Source: Bacillus litorisediminis (GTDB taxonomy: Bacteria; Bacillota; Bacilli; Bacillales; JC228). From it: DNA of 64,000 nt. The notes under the pieces are model-generated. The model saw only the letters and a list, made by a program, of their open reading frames with translations. It was not told the DNA's origin and did no database searches. Below, one piece after another: positions 9,067 to 21,112 of the stretch (its first letter is position 1; every line of letters begins with the position of its first letter). Location: positions 1-64,000 of the forward strand of contig NZ_JAKZKT010000010.1 of the NCBI RefSeq assembly GCF_022808645.1, in the 5' to 3' direction. A program made the translations under genes and the position numbers.

Positions 9067-9094
9067 TTGTTAAGATTATTTCTTCAAATATAAA
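9067..9094 (+). promoter_or_regulatory. Putative tetR-icmF promoter
   Basis: TTGTTA (9067-9072) and TATAAA (9089-9094) are 16 bp apart, about 40 bp before the TetR gene. The palindrome TTAAC-N5-GTTAA (9059-9073) covers the -35 and could be an autoregulatory operator. Both are eye calls. Confidence 0.45.
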
Positions 9095-9134
9095 TCTTTC
9101 CTGATAAATGAAACTGGGGGTGTTTTAGCGCGTT

Positions 9135-9779
9135 ATGAAAAACGTTGAGGTACATTCCTCTGTTAAAGATGAAAGGCTGATCAAGGTTCGCCGTGACCAG
9201 ATGATTAAAGGGGCCGTTTCGCTCTTTAAAGAGAAGGGGTTTCATCGAACCACGACCAGAGAAATTGCAAAGGCATCAGGCTTTAGCATCGGTACACTTT
9301 ATGAATACATTGAAAAGAAGGAAGATGTTTTATATCTCGTAGTGGACCGGATTTATGATGAAGTAAAGGATCGGTTAAACGACTCGATTGATACCGCTCT
9401 TGGCACGATTGATGGCCTCAAATCAGCAATCGCCGCTTATTTTCGTGTAATGGACGAGATGCAGGAAGAGGTCCTTGTCATGTATCAGGAAGCGAAATCG
9501 CTCACTAAGGATGCGCTTCCGTATGTGTTAAATAAAGAAATACAAATGGTTCAGATGTTTGAAGACATATTAAAACGCATGACGAAGCAGAAGGAAATCA
9601 TCATGCCTGAAAAAGAGATCCAGTTATGTGCACATAACATCTTTGTTCTTGGGCAAATGTGGGGATTTAGAAGGTGGGCCCTTCATTCTATGTTTTCAAT
9701 CGAGGAATATATCGAAATGCAAACACGTCTTATATTAGAGGGTCTTACAAAACGGGAGAATAAGGAGGATGAAAAATGA
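9135..9779 (+). CDS. TetR-family transcriptional regulator
   Basis: A 214-aa one-component repressor. The N-terminal helix-turn-helix spans residues ~20-65, with the typical [20 protein letters not shown], followed by [20 protein letters not shown]. The C-terminal two thirds form the helical ligand-binding domain. The GGGGGTG ribosome site is about 13 bases away, a little far. The gene ends in an ATGA overlap with icmF, so the two are translationally coupled. It likely controls this acyl-CoA cluster in response to an acyl-CoA. It could be the FadR-like factor for the fadF operator, but that is not shown. Confidence 0.85.
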   Translation: MKNVEVHSSVKDERLIKVRRDQMIKGAVSLFKEKGFHRTTTREIAKASGFSIGTLYEYIEKKEDVLYLVVDRIYDEVKDRLNDSIDTALGTIDGLKSAIAAYFRVMDEMQEEVLVMYQEAKSLTKDALPYVLNKEIQMVQMFEDILKRMTKQKEIIMPEKEIQLCAHNIFVLGQMWGFRRWALHSMFSIEEYIEMQTRLILEGLTKRENKEDEK

Positions 9780-12700
9780 CCATGCAAACGGTTTATAAAC
9801 CAAAGCATCCGATCCGATTCGTTACAGCATCCAGTCTGTTTGACGGTCATGACGCTTCCATTAATATTATGAGGCGAATTTTGCAAGCAAGCGGTGCCGA
9901 GGTTATTCATCTCGGTCATAACAGGTCGGTTGAAGAGGTGGTTCGGGCTGCGATCCAGGAGGATGTGCAAGGGATTGCAATGTCTTCTTATCAGGGCGGT
10001 CATGTTGAGTATTTTAAGTATATGCATGATTTGTTGCAAGAAAAGGGCGCTGGTCATATTCGGATTTTTGGAGGAGGAGGGGGAGTCATTCTTCCGCGCG
10101 AAATAAAAGAACTCCATGAATACGGAATTGCCCGGATTTTCTCTCCAGAAGACGGAAGACAGCTGGGACTTCAAGGCATGATCAATCTGATGCTTGAAGA
10201 ATGTGACTTTCCAACGATTCGGCAAATTGACAAATCGATTCTAGAACGAGTGAAAAACGGTGAAACCGCTGCGGTTGCCTCTTGTATCACGCTGGCTGAA
10301 TACGGTGTCGAGGAAGCGGAAGTCTCTGCAGCCGTGGAAATCTTGGATGAAGTCAAAGCTCAGTCTAAGAATGTGCCAGTTGTAGGAATAACAGGAACAG
10401 GCGGTGCGGGAAAAAGTTCTTTAACGGATGAGTTAGTTCGCCGTTTCTTGCGTGAAATTCCTGATAAAAAAGTAGCGATTTTATCAGTTGACCCCACAAA
10501 GCGTAAGACAGGCGGGGCTTTATTGGGTGACAGAATCCGCATGAATGCGATTTTTTCTGATCGCGTCTATATGCGCAGTTTAGCGACTAGGGGTTCCCGA
10601 TCTGAGCTTTCCTTAGCGATTAAAGATGCAATCTCTGTTGTCAAAGCGGCAGGGTTTGATCTAATTATTGTGGAAACGAGCGGAATTGGCCAGGGTGATG
10701 CAGAAATCGCGGGAATCGTTGATATTTCAATGTATGTGATGACCAGTGAATTCGGAGCACCGTCGCAGCTTGAGAAAATTGATATGATTGATTTCGCTGA
10801 TCTGATTGTCATTAATAAATTTGAACGGAAAGGGTCAGAGGATGCGAAAAGGCAAGTGCAGAAGCAATACCAAAGGAGTCATATGCTGTTTGACAAGCCT
10901 CTAGATGAGATGCCTGTATACGGGACGATTGCGAGCCAATTTAATGACCCAGGCACCAATGCTTTATTTGCAGCCCTTATTGAGGTTGTAAACCAAAAAT
11001 GCGGGAAAGACTGGCACACTTCTTTGTCTAAACATGAAACAGTGGAGAAGCAAAATATCATAATACCGAATGACCGCCGCTATTATTTAAGAGAAATTGT
11101 GGATACAGTGAGACGATACCATCAAATGGCAGAAGAGCAGGTAGAAATAGCCCGCAGACTCTTCCAAATTGAAGGTGCTTTGCAGGCCGCTAAAGAAACA
11201 GAAGGAAATGAAGAAGTGATCCTTTCTTTAGAGGCAATGAAGGAACAGGTGGAGGAAAAGCTTACGCCTGAGTCAAAGCGAATTCTTTCAGGCTGGCAGG
11301 AGTTACAACAAAAATACAGTGCTGACCAGTTGGTTACAAAAATAAGAGATAAAGAAATTGTAACGGAGCTCAAGACGAAGAGTTTATCTGGTTTAGACAT
11401 TCCGAAGGTGGCACTGCCTAAATATAAGGATTACGGAGAAATTCTTAAGTGGGTATATAAAGAAAATGTTCCGGGGATGTTTCCGTTTACGGCTGGAGTC
11501 TTTCCATTTAAACGGAAAGAGGAAGATCCAAAGCGGCAATTTGCCGGAGAAGGAACACCTGAACGGACTAATCGCCGATTCCATTATCTGTCAAAAGATG
11601 ATCCGGCCAAACGCTTAAGTACAGCCTTCGATTCAGTCACGTTATACGGAGAAGACCCTGACTTTCGTCCTGACATTTTTGGAAAAGTTGGAGAAAGCGG
11701 TGTAAGCGTCTGCAGTTTAGAAGATATGAAAAAACTGTATGATGGTTTTGATTTATGTCATCCGCAAACATCTGTTTCGATGACAATCAATGGTCCGGCT
11801 CCAATTATTTTAGCCATGTTCCTTAATACAGCGATTGATCAGAAGGTGCGTGCAAAAGAGGAGGAGCTAGGCAGAACTTTAACAGTGGAAGAGTTTACTA
11901 AAGTAAAAGCGGAAACATTGCAGACAGTAAGAGGTACAGTCCAGGCCGATATATTAAAAGAAGACCAGGGCCAAAATACCTGCATTTTCTCAACTGAATT
12001 TGCTTTGAAGATGATGGGAGATATTCAAGCTTATTTTATCGACCATAAAGTTCGTAACTATTATTCCGTTTCGATTTCGGGATATCATATTGCCGAAGCT
12101 GGAGCAAACCCAATTTCCCAGCTTGCCTTCACGCTTGCGAATGGATTTACCTATGTCGAATATTACCTAAGCCGGGGCATGAAGATTGATGATTTTGCGC
12201 CAAACCTATCCTTCTTTTTCTCGAATGGATTAGATCCGGAATATAGTGTAATTGGCCGCGTAGCACGACGAATCTGGGCAATTGTCATGAAACACAAATA
12301 CGGAGCAAATGAGCGCAGTCAGAAATTGAAATATCACATCCAAACATCAGGTCGCTCTTTACACGCTCAGGAGATTGATTTTAATGACATCCGCACGACT
12401 CTTCAAGCCTTGATGGCCTTGCATGACAACTGTAACTCTCTTCACACCAATGCATACGATGAAGCTATTACAACTCCGACAGAGCAATCGGTGCGCAGGG
12501 CAATGGCGATTCAAATGATTATTACGAAAGAACATGGTTTAACCAAAAATGAAAATCCGCTACAAGGGTCATTCATAATCGAAGAGTTAACTGATCTGGT
12601 GGAAGAAGCGGTTTTAAAAGAATTTGAACGTCTGAATGACCGCGGAGGTGTGCTTGGTGCGATGGAATCTCAATATCAGCGCGGCAAGATCCAGGAAGAA

Positions 12701-13036
12701 TCTATGTATTATGAAATGAAAAAACACTCTGGAGAGCTGCCAATTATCGGGGTTAATACGTACCTGAATCCAAATCCGCCATCTGAAGAAGAGCTAAATT
12801 CGATGGAAATTGCGCGGGCAACAAGAGAAGAAAAGCTGACGCAGATTGAAAACTTAAAAGCTTTCCAGAAAAAGCATGCCGATGTGGCAGAAAAAGCGCT
12901 TGAGCGATTAAAGCAAGTTGCCTTATCCGGGGGTAATATTTTCGAAGAATTAATGGAAACAGTGAAAGTCGCAAGCCTTGGCCAAATTACAAAGGCTCTT
13001 TATGAAGTAGGAGGACAATACAGACGGAATATGTAG
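9776..13036 (+). CDS. icmF: Fused isobutyryl-CoA mutase IcmF
   Basis: A 1086-aa adenosylcobalamin enzyme interconverting isobutyryl-CoA and n-butyryl-CoA. Residues ~1-150 are the B12-binding domain with the LFDGHDASI cobalamin-ligating His motif. About 180-420 is the MeaB-like GTPase chaperone (P-loop [13 protein letters not shown] near 203; base-specificity loop NKFE). The remainder is the mutase TIM barrel ([39 protein letters not shown]). The full three-part fusion is intact. The start overlaps the tetR stop (ATGA); a second ATG two codons on is an alternative. It likely feeds the mmgC/mmgB/mmgA steps. Confidence 0.95.
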   Translation: MTMQTVYKPKHPIRFVTASSLFDGHDASINIMRRILQASGAEVIHLGHNRSVEEVVRAAIQEDVQGIAMSSYQGGHVEYFKYMHDLLQEKGAGHIRIFGGGGGVILPREIKELHEYGIARIFSPEDGRQLGLQGMINLMLEECDFPTIRQIDKSILERVKNGETAAVASCITLAEYGVEEAEVSAAVEILDEVKAQSKNVPVVGITGTGGAGKSSLTDELVRRFLREIPDKKVAILSVDPTKRKTGGALLGDRIRMNAIFSDRVYMRSLATRGSRSELSLAIKDAISVVKAAGFDLIIVETSGIGQGDAEIAGIVDISMYVMTSEFGAPSQLEKIDMIDFADLIVINKFERKGSEDAKRQVQKQYQRSHMLFDKPLDEMPVYGTIASQFNDPGTNALFAALIEVVNQKCGKDWHTSLSKHETVEKQNIIIPNDRRYYLREIVDTVRRYHQMAEEQVEIARRLFQIEGALQAAKETEGNEEVILSLEAMKEQVEEKLTPESKRILSGWQELQQKYSADQLVTKIRDKEIVTELKTKSLSGLDIPKVALPKYKDYGEILKWVYKENVPGMFPFTAGVFPFKRKEEDPKRQFAGEGTPERTNRRFHYLSKDDPAKRLSTAFDSVTLYGEDPDFRPDIFGKVGESGVSVCSLEDMKKLYDGFDLCHPQTSVSMTINGPAPIILAMFLNTAIDQKVRAKEEELGRTLTVEEFTKVKAETLQTVRGTVQADILKEDQGQNTCIFSTEFALKMMGDIQAYFIDHKVRNYYSVSISGYHIAEAGANPISQLAFTLANGFTYVEYYLSRGMKIDDFAPNLSFFFSNGLDPEYSVIGRVARRIWAIVMKHKYGANERSQKLKYHIQTSGRSLHAQEIDFNDIRTTLQALMALHDNCNSLHTNAYDEAITTPTEQSVRRAMAIQMIITKEHGLTKNENPLQGSFIIEELTDLVEEAVLKEFERLNDRGGVLGAMESQYQRGKIQEESMYYEMKKHSGELPIIGVNTYLNPNPPSEEELNSMEIARATREEKLTQIENLKAFQKKHADVAEKALERLKQVALSGGNIFEELMETVKVASLGQITKALYEVGGQYRRNM

Positions 13037-13044
13037 TGTAAGGT

Positions 13045-13088
13045 AGGGCAAACTCGAGTGTTTTACCGCTAAGGGTTTGCCCTTTTTT
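13045..13088 (+). terminator. Intrinsic terminator of the icmF operon
   Basis: AGGGCAAAC (13045-13053) pairs perfectly with GTTTGCCCT (13075-13083), followed by a run of six T. It lies a few bases after the icmF stop. Confidence 0.9.
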
Positions 13089-13253
13089 CATATATTTTAT
13101 GGAGATTGTAAATCTTAAATTAAAATGAGTAATTTTCAGTTTTTTTAGTTCTAAAGTTGTAGTAGAGTAGAGATACGATATCCAAGGGAACGCTTTCTTT
13201 TTTCTGCGCTGCCCCAGTTGATTAGCTTCGTGTAAAAGGAGTGTGAATGCTGC

Positions 13254-13466
13254 TTGAATATATGGAAGTGGATAAAACGGACCGTATTTATTGCAATTAT
13301 TCTAGTGGCCTCACACGCTCTATATCAAATGCAGCTAGGTGCAATTCCTTGTATGCTGTTATCTTTTTATCTTTTTCGGCTCGCATGGAATGAATTTAAA
13401 AAAGGAAAAGCGACCTCTTGTCCTCAACAAAAAGAAGTACTGGAAAGTAAAACAGAATCTTTTTAA
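13254..13466 (+). CDS. Small hypothetical membrane protein
   Basis: A 70-aa product starting at TTG, about ten bases after AAAAGGAGTG. The first 55 residues hold two hydrophobic stretches (TVFIAIILVASHALYQ; IPCMLLSFYLFRLAW), followed by a charged Lys/Glu tail. An ATG at 13247 opens another frame from the same ribosome site, but its product is not protein-like. No family recognised. It stands alone between icmF and rpoE. Confidence 0.6.
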   Translation: MNIWKWIKRTVFIAIILVASHALYQMQLGAIPCMLLSFYLFRLAWNEFKKGKATSCPQQKEVLESKTESF

Positions 13467-13614
13467 TTGATTTCAAATGATAAATAAGGCAAAATAGCGC
13501 TAGCATAAAGGTTTAGAATTTGTTTATAATGATAAATATGGATTTTGGGGGACAAATCCCCTTTATCTACATAGTGAATGCTATTGAACGATCTTGGAAA
13601 GGATGTGCGAGCAT

Positions 13615-14199
13615 TTGAGTATATTGCAAACATACGCAAAAGAAGATCTCCAAGAAATGTCTCTAATTGAATTGGCTTATTTATTACTTGCTGATAAAAA
13701 AGAGCCTTTACCATTTAATGACTTGGTATCTGAAATTGCTTCAATTCTTGAATTATCTGAAGAACAAGTCCAAGATAGAATGCCTCAATTCTACACAGAT
13801 ATGAACATAGATGGCCGTTTTCTTTGTATTGGAGAAAATAAATGGGGTCTCAGAACTTGGTATCCGCTTGATCAAATTGAGGAGGAAACGGTTCCAACGA
13901 TTCGTCCTAAGAAGAAGAAAGGCAAGAAACTTATGGACGATGATGATTTGGATATCGATGAATTTGACGATATTGATGAAGAAGACCTTGATTTCGATGA
14001 TCTCGATGAGGAATACGAGGATGACGAAATCCTGGATGAAGATGAAGACGAAGATGAAGACGATGACGATTTTGACGATTTAGGCGATGATGAAGAGGAC
14101 TTTGACGATGAAGATATCATTGAAGATGATGATTATGATCTTGATGGCGATGATATCATCGATGATGACATTGAGCCGGAAGATGATGATGATTTATAA
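13615..14199 (+). CDS. rpoE: RNA polymerase delta subunit
   Basis: A 194-aa delta factor, which binds RNA polymerase and speeds recycling and promoter selectivity in Gram-positive bacteria. The N-terminal ~95 residues match the folded domain (EMSLIELAYLLL, PQFYTDMNIDGRF, KWGLRTWYP). After a Lys-rich patch (RPKKKKGKK) comes an almost pure Asp/Glu tail of about 85 residues, the hallmark of delta. The start is the TTG at 13615 after GGAAAGGATG, because the residues upstream of it are not family-like. The repetitive GAT/GAA codons give long shadow frames on both strands. Confidence 0.95.
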   Translation: MSILQTYAKEDLQEMSLIELAYLLLADKKEPLPFNDLVSEIASILELSEEQVQDRMPQFYTDMNIDGRFLCIGENKWGLRTWYPLDQIEEETVPTIRPKKKKGKKLMDDDDLDIDEFDDIDEEDLDFDDLDEEYEDDEILDEDEDEDEDDDDFDDLGDDEEDFDDEDIIEDDDYDLDGDDIIDDDIEPEDDDDL

Positions 14200-14201
14200 T
14201 C

Positions 14202-14230
14202 TTGACATTCGGTAAGACTACTTGTAGAAT
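14202..14230 (+). promoter_or_regulatory. pyrG promoter
   Basis: TTGACA (14202-14207) and TAGAAT (14225-14230) have an exact 17-bp spacer. The predicted start falls seven bases on, at 14238, on GGGCTCC. A GGGC start is the key feature of CTP-sensing pyrG leaders. Confidence 0.88.
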
Positions 14231-14237
14231 TCTTTTT

Positions 14238-14308
14238 GGGCTCCTTAAAAAAGGACGTTCTAAAATTGATGTTTTAGCTCCCTTACATTTTGTAAGTGGA
14301 GTTTTTTT
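14238..14308 (+). promoter_or_regulatory. pyrG leader attenuator (CTP-responsive)
   Basis: The transcript begins GGGCUCC. The terminator stem CTCCCTTACA (14278-14287)/TGTAAGTGGAG (14291-14301) with seven or more T follows. In the B. subtilis pyrG mechanism (Meng, Switzer and colleagues), low CTP causes polymerase to stutter and add extra G at the start. The poly-G end then pairs with the CUCCCUU strand and prevents termination. All parts are present here: promoter, GGGC start, pyrimidine-rich strand and terminator. Confidence 0.88.
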
Positions 14309-16188
<1,880 letters not shown>

Positions 16189-16194
16189 TGAAAA

Positions 16195-16224
16195 AAGGGT
16201 CTGCCATGGGGCGGACCCTTTATT
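16195..16224 (+). terminator. Terminator between pyrG and ywjG
   Basis: AGGGTC-T-GCC pairs with GGC-G-GACCCT around ATGG, followed by TTTATTTTA. The two genes converge, and the A-rich left flank lets it work in both directions. Confidence 0.8.
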
Positions 16225-16749
16225 TTACAATTCCTCTTCTAGAAATTCTCTTATCAAAAAGTGAATATGGTGGTAAATAAAGAGGGATGCAATCCCTGTT
16301 GGAAATCCGAAACGGTTCCCGAATTCGTCGGGCAGTAAGCCTTTTGCTGCTTTTAAATCGATAAATACATTGCCAATCGGTACCGCTTCTTCATTCGTGT
16401 CTTTATTGGCTACCAATACAAACGGAATATCTGCTTCAGTAAATGCTGAGATGAACCTTTGGACAGCAGGATCTTGAGATGATCGTGAGAAAAGCCACAC
16501 CCGGTCGGCGTGTGTAATCTCTTCCAATTTGTCTTCACTTAATTCCTTAGCTGTTTGCAATGGTTCTACCCCGTATAAGGCCTCTGCCGTTACTGCTTTC
16601 AGCTCTTGTTCTCCGTATATATAAATCGAACCTTGCCCAACTGGAGCTTGAGCTAAAAGCCGGGCTGCATCCTCCATTAAAAACGCATTTTCCTCAGTCG
16701 ATAATCGCTGAAACAATCCAGTCAGCTGAGTTGTAAACATCTTATTCAT
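16225..16749 (-). CDS. ywjG: YwjG family protein (DUF2529)
   Basis: A 174-aa protein of unknown function that aligns along its length with B. subtilis YwjG (MFTTQLTGLFQRL, ARLLAQA, LPDEFGNRFGFPT, IYHHIHFLIREFL). A sugar-isomerase-like (SIS) fold is possible but not shown. I start at the ATG at 16749 with GAGGGA upstream; a GTG five codons earlier lacks a separate ribosome site. It sits between pyrG and spo0F, as in B. subtilis. Confidence 0.88.
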   Translation of the reverse strand: MNKMFTTQLTGLFQRLSTEENAFLMEDAARLLAQAPVGQGSIYIYGEQELKAVTAEALYGVEPLQTAKELSEDKLEEITHADRVWLFSRSSQDPAVQRFISAFTEADIPFVLVANKDTNEEAVPIGNVFIDLKAAKGLLPDEFGNRFGFPTGIASLFIYHHIHFLIREFLEEEL

Positions 16750-16819
16750 AGCAAAATCCCTCACAATACCTATTATCCTTTCCTCCTATCTTAAGGGAAA
16801 CCAATACCCATGTAAAACA

Positions 16820-16866
16820 TTCGACACAATTCGGGAATGCCCGGACCGACAGAAGTATTTTCGACA
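16820..16866 (+). promoter_or_regulatory. Two Spo0A boxes upstream of spo0F
   Basis: TTCGACA occurs at 16820-16826 and again at 16860-16866, exactly 40 bp apart. This is the complement of TGTCGAA, the Spo0A box. In B. subtilis, Spo0A~P regulates spo0F through such boxes near a sigma-H promoter. A weak sigma-H-like -35 (AAGGAATT) lies near 16949. The rest of the ywjG-spo0F gap shows no gene. Confidence 0.65.
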
Positions 16867-17113
16867 AATCTCGAGTCATGCCTGGTACGCCCTGAGTGTG
16901 CAAACCCAAATTTAATAGGAAACGCAATAAAATTGTGGAAAAAAAAGAAGGAATTAGCAGATTAAAAGGAGAAGTAAAGCTATGGAGATTAGAGGGATTA
17001 CACAAAATAAAAAACAGCAGTAATTAAGAATGATCGATTACCCTAGTTTTTGCTTAGTGTAAGTGGCTCAGTATAAAGACATGTAGTTACGATAAGGGAG
17101 GAGAAAGAGAAGA

Positions 17114-17485
17114 ATGAAAGAGAAAATTTTAATTGTAGATGATCAATTTGGAATTCGAATTCTTCTTAACGAAGTCTTCAATAAGGAAGGATATCAAACA
17201 TTTCAGGCAGCAAATGGGGTTCAGGCATTGGATATCGTAAAAAAACATTCTCCCGATTTAGTACTGCTTGATATGAAAATACCGGGCATGGATGGAATCG
17301 AAATCTTAAAAAGAATGAAAGTAATCGATCAGGATATACGGGTTATCATCATGACTGCGTATGGAGAGCTAGACCTGATTCAGCAGGCAAAGGACCTCGG
17401 AGCTCTTACTCACTTTGCGAAGCCATTCGATATTGATGATATCCGTTCTGCTGTTAAAAAATATCTCCCTTTAAAATCTAGTTAA
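17114..17485 (+). CDS. spo0F: Sporulation response regulator Spo0F
   Basis: A 123-aa stand-alone receiver domain that relays phosphate from sporulation kinases to Spo0B. The acidic pocket (Asp9, Asp10), the phosphorylated Asp53 in [11 protein letters not shown], Thr81 in MTAYGE and Lys103 in FAKPFD are all present. There is no output domain, as expected. The ribosome site GGGAGGAG precedes the ATG. Its presence marks a spore-former with a phosphorelay. Confidence 0.96.
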   Translation: MKEKILIVDDQFGIRILLNEVFNKEGYQTFQAANGVQALDIVKKHSPDLVLLDMKIPGMDGIEILKRMKVIDQDIRVIIMTAYGELDLIQQAKDLGALTHFAKPFDIDDIRSAVKKYLPLKSS

Positions 17486-17541
17486 TAAGTACAAATAAAT
17501 AGCTTTTTATTCATATACATCGATAAGTAAGTACATATTTT

Positions 17542-17607
17542 AAAGGAGCTGAACTATTTTTCCCCTCCGAAGGGGGTCAGTAAAATAGTCAAAGCTCCTC
17601 CTTTTTG
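17542..17607 (+). terminator. Long terminator after spo0F
   Basis: Nested complementary arms GGAGCT/AGCTCC and CTATTTT/AAAATAG, with an inner CCCCCTCC-type loop pairing, are followed by CTCCTTTTTG. It is a long two-part stem that ends the spo0F transcript. Confidence 0.8.
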
Positions 17608-17730
17608 TTATGATAATAAATGATGATTTCTGATAGAAATAGGAAATACTAATTCAAGTAAAATTTCCGTATACATCGATGGGTGTAAGATAGTTGAAAT
17701 CGAAATCCGTACATATGAAGGAGGATATTT

Positions 17731-18588
17731 ATGCCCTTAGTTTCTATGAAAGAAATGCTCATTAAAGCAAAAAATGAAGGATATGCAGTAGGACAATTCA
17801 ATGTGAACAACCTTGAATTTACACAAGCGATTCTTCAGGCTGCCCAAGAGGAAAATTCACCTGTTATTTGTGGTGTCTCTGAAGGAGCTGCCCGTTACAT
17901 GGGTGGTTTTAAAACAGTAGTCGGCATGATTACAAATTTAATGGAAGAATATAAAATAACTGTTCCGGTTGCGATTCACCTTGATCATGGATCAAGTTTT
18001 GAAATGTGTGCTAAAGCGATTCACGCTGGTTTTACATCAGTTATGATTGATGCTTCTCATCATCCCTTTGAAGAGAACGTCGCGATTACCTCTAAGGTTG
18101 TGGAATTAGCGCATATACACGGCGTTTCTGTTGAAGCAGAGCTTGGTACAGTTGGCGGACAAGAAGATGATGTTGTTGCTGACGGCGTCATTTATGCAGA
18201 TCCCAACGAATGCAGAGAGCTAGTAAAACGTACTGGCATTGATTGCCTGGCACCTGCATTAGGTTCTGTACACGGTCCATATAAAGGCGAACCAAATCTT
18301 GGCTTTAAAGAAATGGAGGAAATCGGGAATACAACTGGATTACCTCTAGTGCTTCATGGCGGGACAGGAATTCCGACTAAGGATATTCAAAAAGCGATTT
18401 CACTTGGAACTGCTAAAATCAATGTCAATACAGAGAACCAAATTGCATCTGCAAAAGTAGTTCGTAAAGTTTTAGAGGAAAAACCTGAACTTTACGATCC
18501 TCGCAAATATTTAGGACCTGCCCGTGACGCGATTAAAGAAACGGTCAAAGGAAAAATGCGTGAGTTTGGTTCATCCAATAAAGCTTAA
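17731..18588 (+). CDS. fbaA: Class II fructose-1,6-bisphosphate aldolase
   Basis: A 285-aa zinc-dependent glycolytic/gluconeogenic aldolase. It has the catalytic Asp85 and zinc-ligand His86 in HLDHGSSFE, the [11 protein letters not shown] strand, the EAELGTVGG segment, and the HGGTGI phosphate/zinc site. GAAGGAGGATATTT precedes the ATG. It is followed by tal, as in B. subtilis, and has a strong terminator before it. Confidence 0.96.
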   Translation: MPLVSMKEMLIKAKNEGYAVGQFNVNNLEFTQAILQAAQEENSPVICGVSEGAARYMGGFKTVVGMITNLMEEYKITVPVAIHLDHGSSFEMCAKAIHAGFTSVMIDASHHPFEENVAITSKVVELAHIHGVSVEAELGTVGGQEDDVVADGVIYADPNECRELVKRTGIDCLAPALGSVHGPYKGEPNLGFKEMEEIGNTTGLPLVLHGGTGIPTKDIQKAISLGTAKINVNTENQIASAKVVRKVLEEKPELYDPRKYLGPARDAIKETVKGKMREFGSSNKA

Positions 18589-18601
18589 TAAACATACAGG
18601 A

Positions 18602-18628
18602 AGCCGCCTCTAAAAAAGGCGGTTTCGT
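18602..18628 (+). terminator. Hairpin between fbaA and tal
   Basis: CCGCCT (18604-18609) pairs with AGGCGG (18617-18622), followed by a short TTTCGTT. The T tract is poor, so it may be a partial terminator or an mRNA-processing hairpin. Confidence 0.55.
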
Positions 18629-18661
18629 TACATGGAAAAATGAAGGAAGGGGATGAAAGCA

Positions 18662-19315
18662 GTGAAATTTTTTATTGATTCAGCCAATATTAAGGAAATT
18701 AAAGAAGCGAATGACCTTGGAATTGTTGCCGGGGTTACGACCAATCCAACGCTTGTAGCAAAGGAAGGCGTATCGTTTCATGAACGTTTAAAAGAGATAA
18801 CGCAGGTAGTGAGCGGTTCAGTCAGTGCGGAGGTTATTGCAACAGATGCTGAAGGAATGATTAGAGAAGGGAAAGAACTCGCTGCCATTGCAAACAATAT
18901 CACCATTAAGGTTCCAATGACTGCTGAAGGGTTAAAAGCGGTTAATGCGTTCTCTAAAGAAGGCATAAAAACAAATGTCACTCTTATCTTCAGTGCCAAT
19001 CAGGCATTGTTAGCAGCAAGAGCCGGGGCTACCTATGTGTCTCCATTCATTGGCAGACTAGACGATATTGGCTTCAATGGACTGGACTTAATTTCTGACA
19101 TTCATGATATCTTCTGGACTCATGATATTGAAACGAAAATCATTGCAGCTTCAATCAGACACCCGCAGCACGTTACTGAAGCGGCACTAAGAGGTGCCGA
19201 TATTGCTACAATTCCTTATAAGGTAATCATGCAGCTAATGAAACATCCTCTTACAGATAAAGGTATTGAAGCATTTTTAAAAGACTGGAATGATACATTC
19301 GGAAGCAAACAATAA
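18662..19315 (+). CDS. tal: Transaldolase
   Basis: A 217-aa TalC-type transaldolase of the pentose phosphate pathway. It begins [10 protein letters not shown], like the family, and carries the Schiff-base Lys83 in [19 protein letters not shown] and the C-terminal phosphate-site region are present. An ATG nine bases upstream (18653) is directly attached to GGAAGGGG and would be too close, so I chose the GTG at 18662. It follows fbaA. Confidence 0.93.
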   Translation: MKFFIDSANIKEIKEANDLGIVAGVTTNPTLVAKEGVSFHERLKEITQVVSGSVSAEVIATDAEGMIREGKELAAIANNITIKVPMTAEGLKAVNAFSKEGIKTNVTLIFSANQALLAARAGATYVSPFIGRLDDIGFNGLDLISDIHDIFWTHDIETKIIAASIRHPQHVTEAALRGADIATIPYKVIMQLMKHPLTDKGIEAFLKDWNDTFGSKQ

Positions 19316-19533
19316 TACCTGACTAAAGTAACAAATTTGAATTTTTAAATAAACCTACTACATCTAAGTATCGATTTTGTGTAAACTAAAGGCGAGTGAC
19401 TGTTCGGAATTTTGTTGCGATCTATTCATGAGAACTGGGTGAATCCTGATTGGTAACAGGGGGATTGCCAGGTGATCTCGATTCATTTTACGAATCAACT
19501 GTGAGTGAAGCTATAATGGGAAGGGAGTCAATC

Positions 19534-20820
19534 ATGGAAAAATTAAAAATTGCAGGAGCCTATCCGTTAAAAGGGCAAGTAAGAATAAGTGGAGCAAAAA
19601 ATAGTGCTGTTGCTTTAATCCCCGCAACCATTTTAGCGGAATCACCTGTTACAATCGAAGGGCTGCCTGAGATTTCAGATGTAGGTAACTTAAAAGATTT
19701 GCTTGAGGAAATTGGCGGAAAAATTGAATTAAAAGATCAGGAAATGACAGTGGACCCAGCCAATATGGTGTCCATGCCATTGCCAAATGGCAAGGTGAAG
19801 AAGCTTCGGGCATCCTACTATTTAATGGGTGCCATGCTTGGAAGATTTAAAAAAGCAGTAATCGGTCTGCCAGGAGGCTGTCATCTAGGGCCAAGACCAA
19901 TTGACCAGCATATTAAAGGCTTTGAGGCATTAGGTGCAAAGGTGACGAATGAACAGGGAGCGATTTACCTGAGAGCCGATGAGCTCCGTGGCGCAAGAAT
20001 TTATCTGGACGTCGTAAGTGTAGGAGCAACTATTAATATCATGCTCGCAGCGGTACGCGCCAAAGGGAGAACCATCATCGAGAATGCAGCAAAAGAACCT
20101 GAAATTATTGATGTAGCAACCCTTTTAACCAATATGGGAGCTAAAATTAAAGGTGCAGGTACAGATGTCATTAGAATTGAGGGAGTAGACCAGCTCAAAG
20201 GCTGCCGCCATACGATCATTCCTGATCGAATTGAGGCCGGGACATATCTTATATTAGCCGCTGCGATGGGAGAAGGCGTGATCATCGATAATGTGATTCC
20301 GCTTCATCTGGAGTCTGTTATTGCGAAGCTAAGAGAAATGGGTGTCACTGTTGAAACGAGTGATGACCAAATTTTTGTCAGACGGGCAGAAAAGATGAAA
20401 GCCGTCGATGTGAAAACATTAGTTTATCCAGGGTTTCCAACCGACCTTCAGCAGCCATTTACAAGTCTGTTAACGTTAGCTGAAGGAACGAGTGTCGTGA
20501 CGGACACCATTTACTCGGCGCGTTTTAAGCACATCGATGAATTGCGGCGAATGAATGCTAATGTAAAGGTAGAAGGCCGTTCAGCGATTATTACCGGACC
20601 TGTCCAGCTTCAAGGAGCAAAAGTAAAAGCAAGCGAATTAAGAGCCGGAGCTTCTCTCGTGATTGCAGGACTGATGGCTGAAGGAATTACAGAAATAACA
20701 GGTTTAGAGCATATCGATCGTGGATATAGTCATTTAGTAGAGAAACTAAATGGCCTGGGAGCCACGATTTGGCGCGAGAAAATGACGCAAGAGGAAATTG
20801 AACAGCTTAAAAGTCAGTAA
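19534..20820 (+). CDS. murAB: UDP-N-acetylglucosamine 1-carboxyvinyltransferase (second MurA)
   Basis: A 428-aa enzyme of the first committed peptidoglycan step, adding enolpyruvate to UDP-GlcNAc. Lys22-Asn23 (RISGAKNSA) and the catalytic Cys116 in [11 protein letters not shown], the fosfomycin target, are present. The position next to tal and glpX matches the B. subtilis paralogue MurAB rather than the essential MurAA. The start is taken at 19534, after AAGGGAG; the upstream in-frame extension is not family-like. Confidence 0.93.
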   Translation: MEKLKIAGAYPLKGQVRISGAKNSAVALIPATILAESPVTIEGLPEISDVGNLKDLLEEIGGKIELKDQEMTVDPANMVSMPLPNGKVKKLRASYYLMGAMLGRFKKAVIGLPGGCHLGPRPIDQHIKGFEALGAKVTNEQGAIYLRADELRGARIYLDVVSVGATINIMLAAVRAKGRTIIENAAKEPEIIDVATLLTNMGAKIKGAGTDVIRIEGVDQLKGCRHTIIPDRIEAGTYLILAAAMGEGVIIDNVIPLHLESVIAKLREMGVTVETSDDQIFVRRAEKMKAVDVKTLVYPGFPTDLQQPFTSLLTLAEGTSVVTDTIYSARFKHIDELRRMNANVKVEGRSAIITGPVQLQGAKVKASELRAGASLVIAGLMAEGITEITGLEHIDRGYSHLVEKLNGLGATIWREKMTQEEIEQLKSQ

Positions 20821-20866
20821 TGCAGGACAAATAGAGCCATTTCCTTTAACGATAGAAGAAAAGCAC

Positions 20867-20902
20867 CCAGAGAATGGTCAGAACGTCTGCACTATTCTCT
20901 GG
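20867..20902 (+). terminator. Hairpin downstream of murAB
   Basis: CCAGAGAAT (20867-20875) pairs perfectly with ATTCTCTGG (20894-20902), with an 18-base loop. A pyrimidine-rich but not T-only tract follows. It is a possible weak terminator or stabilising hairpin. Confidence 0.5.
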
Positions 20903-21112
20903 TTCCACTTCTCACTCCATGACCATTTATTACTCCATCGTATAAACTCCCTTGCAGAGAAAAAGAAGTGAAGAAAGCCCCCGACTTATGAAAAAATCCT
21001 AGAAAAATGGTGTGTTTTTAAAATTAAAGTGAACCTAATCGTCCGAACCATCCATAATTCTGATACAATAGCATATGAGTAAAGGCGACCATGAAGGAGG
21101 GCATAAAGATAA

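Noticed and set aside
13872-14120. Poly-serine minus-strand frame
   Set aside because: It is the complement of the Asp/Glu codons (GAT/GAA) of rpoE and has no initiation signals.
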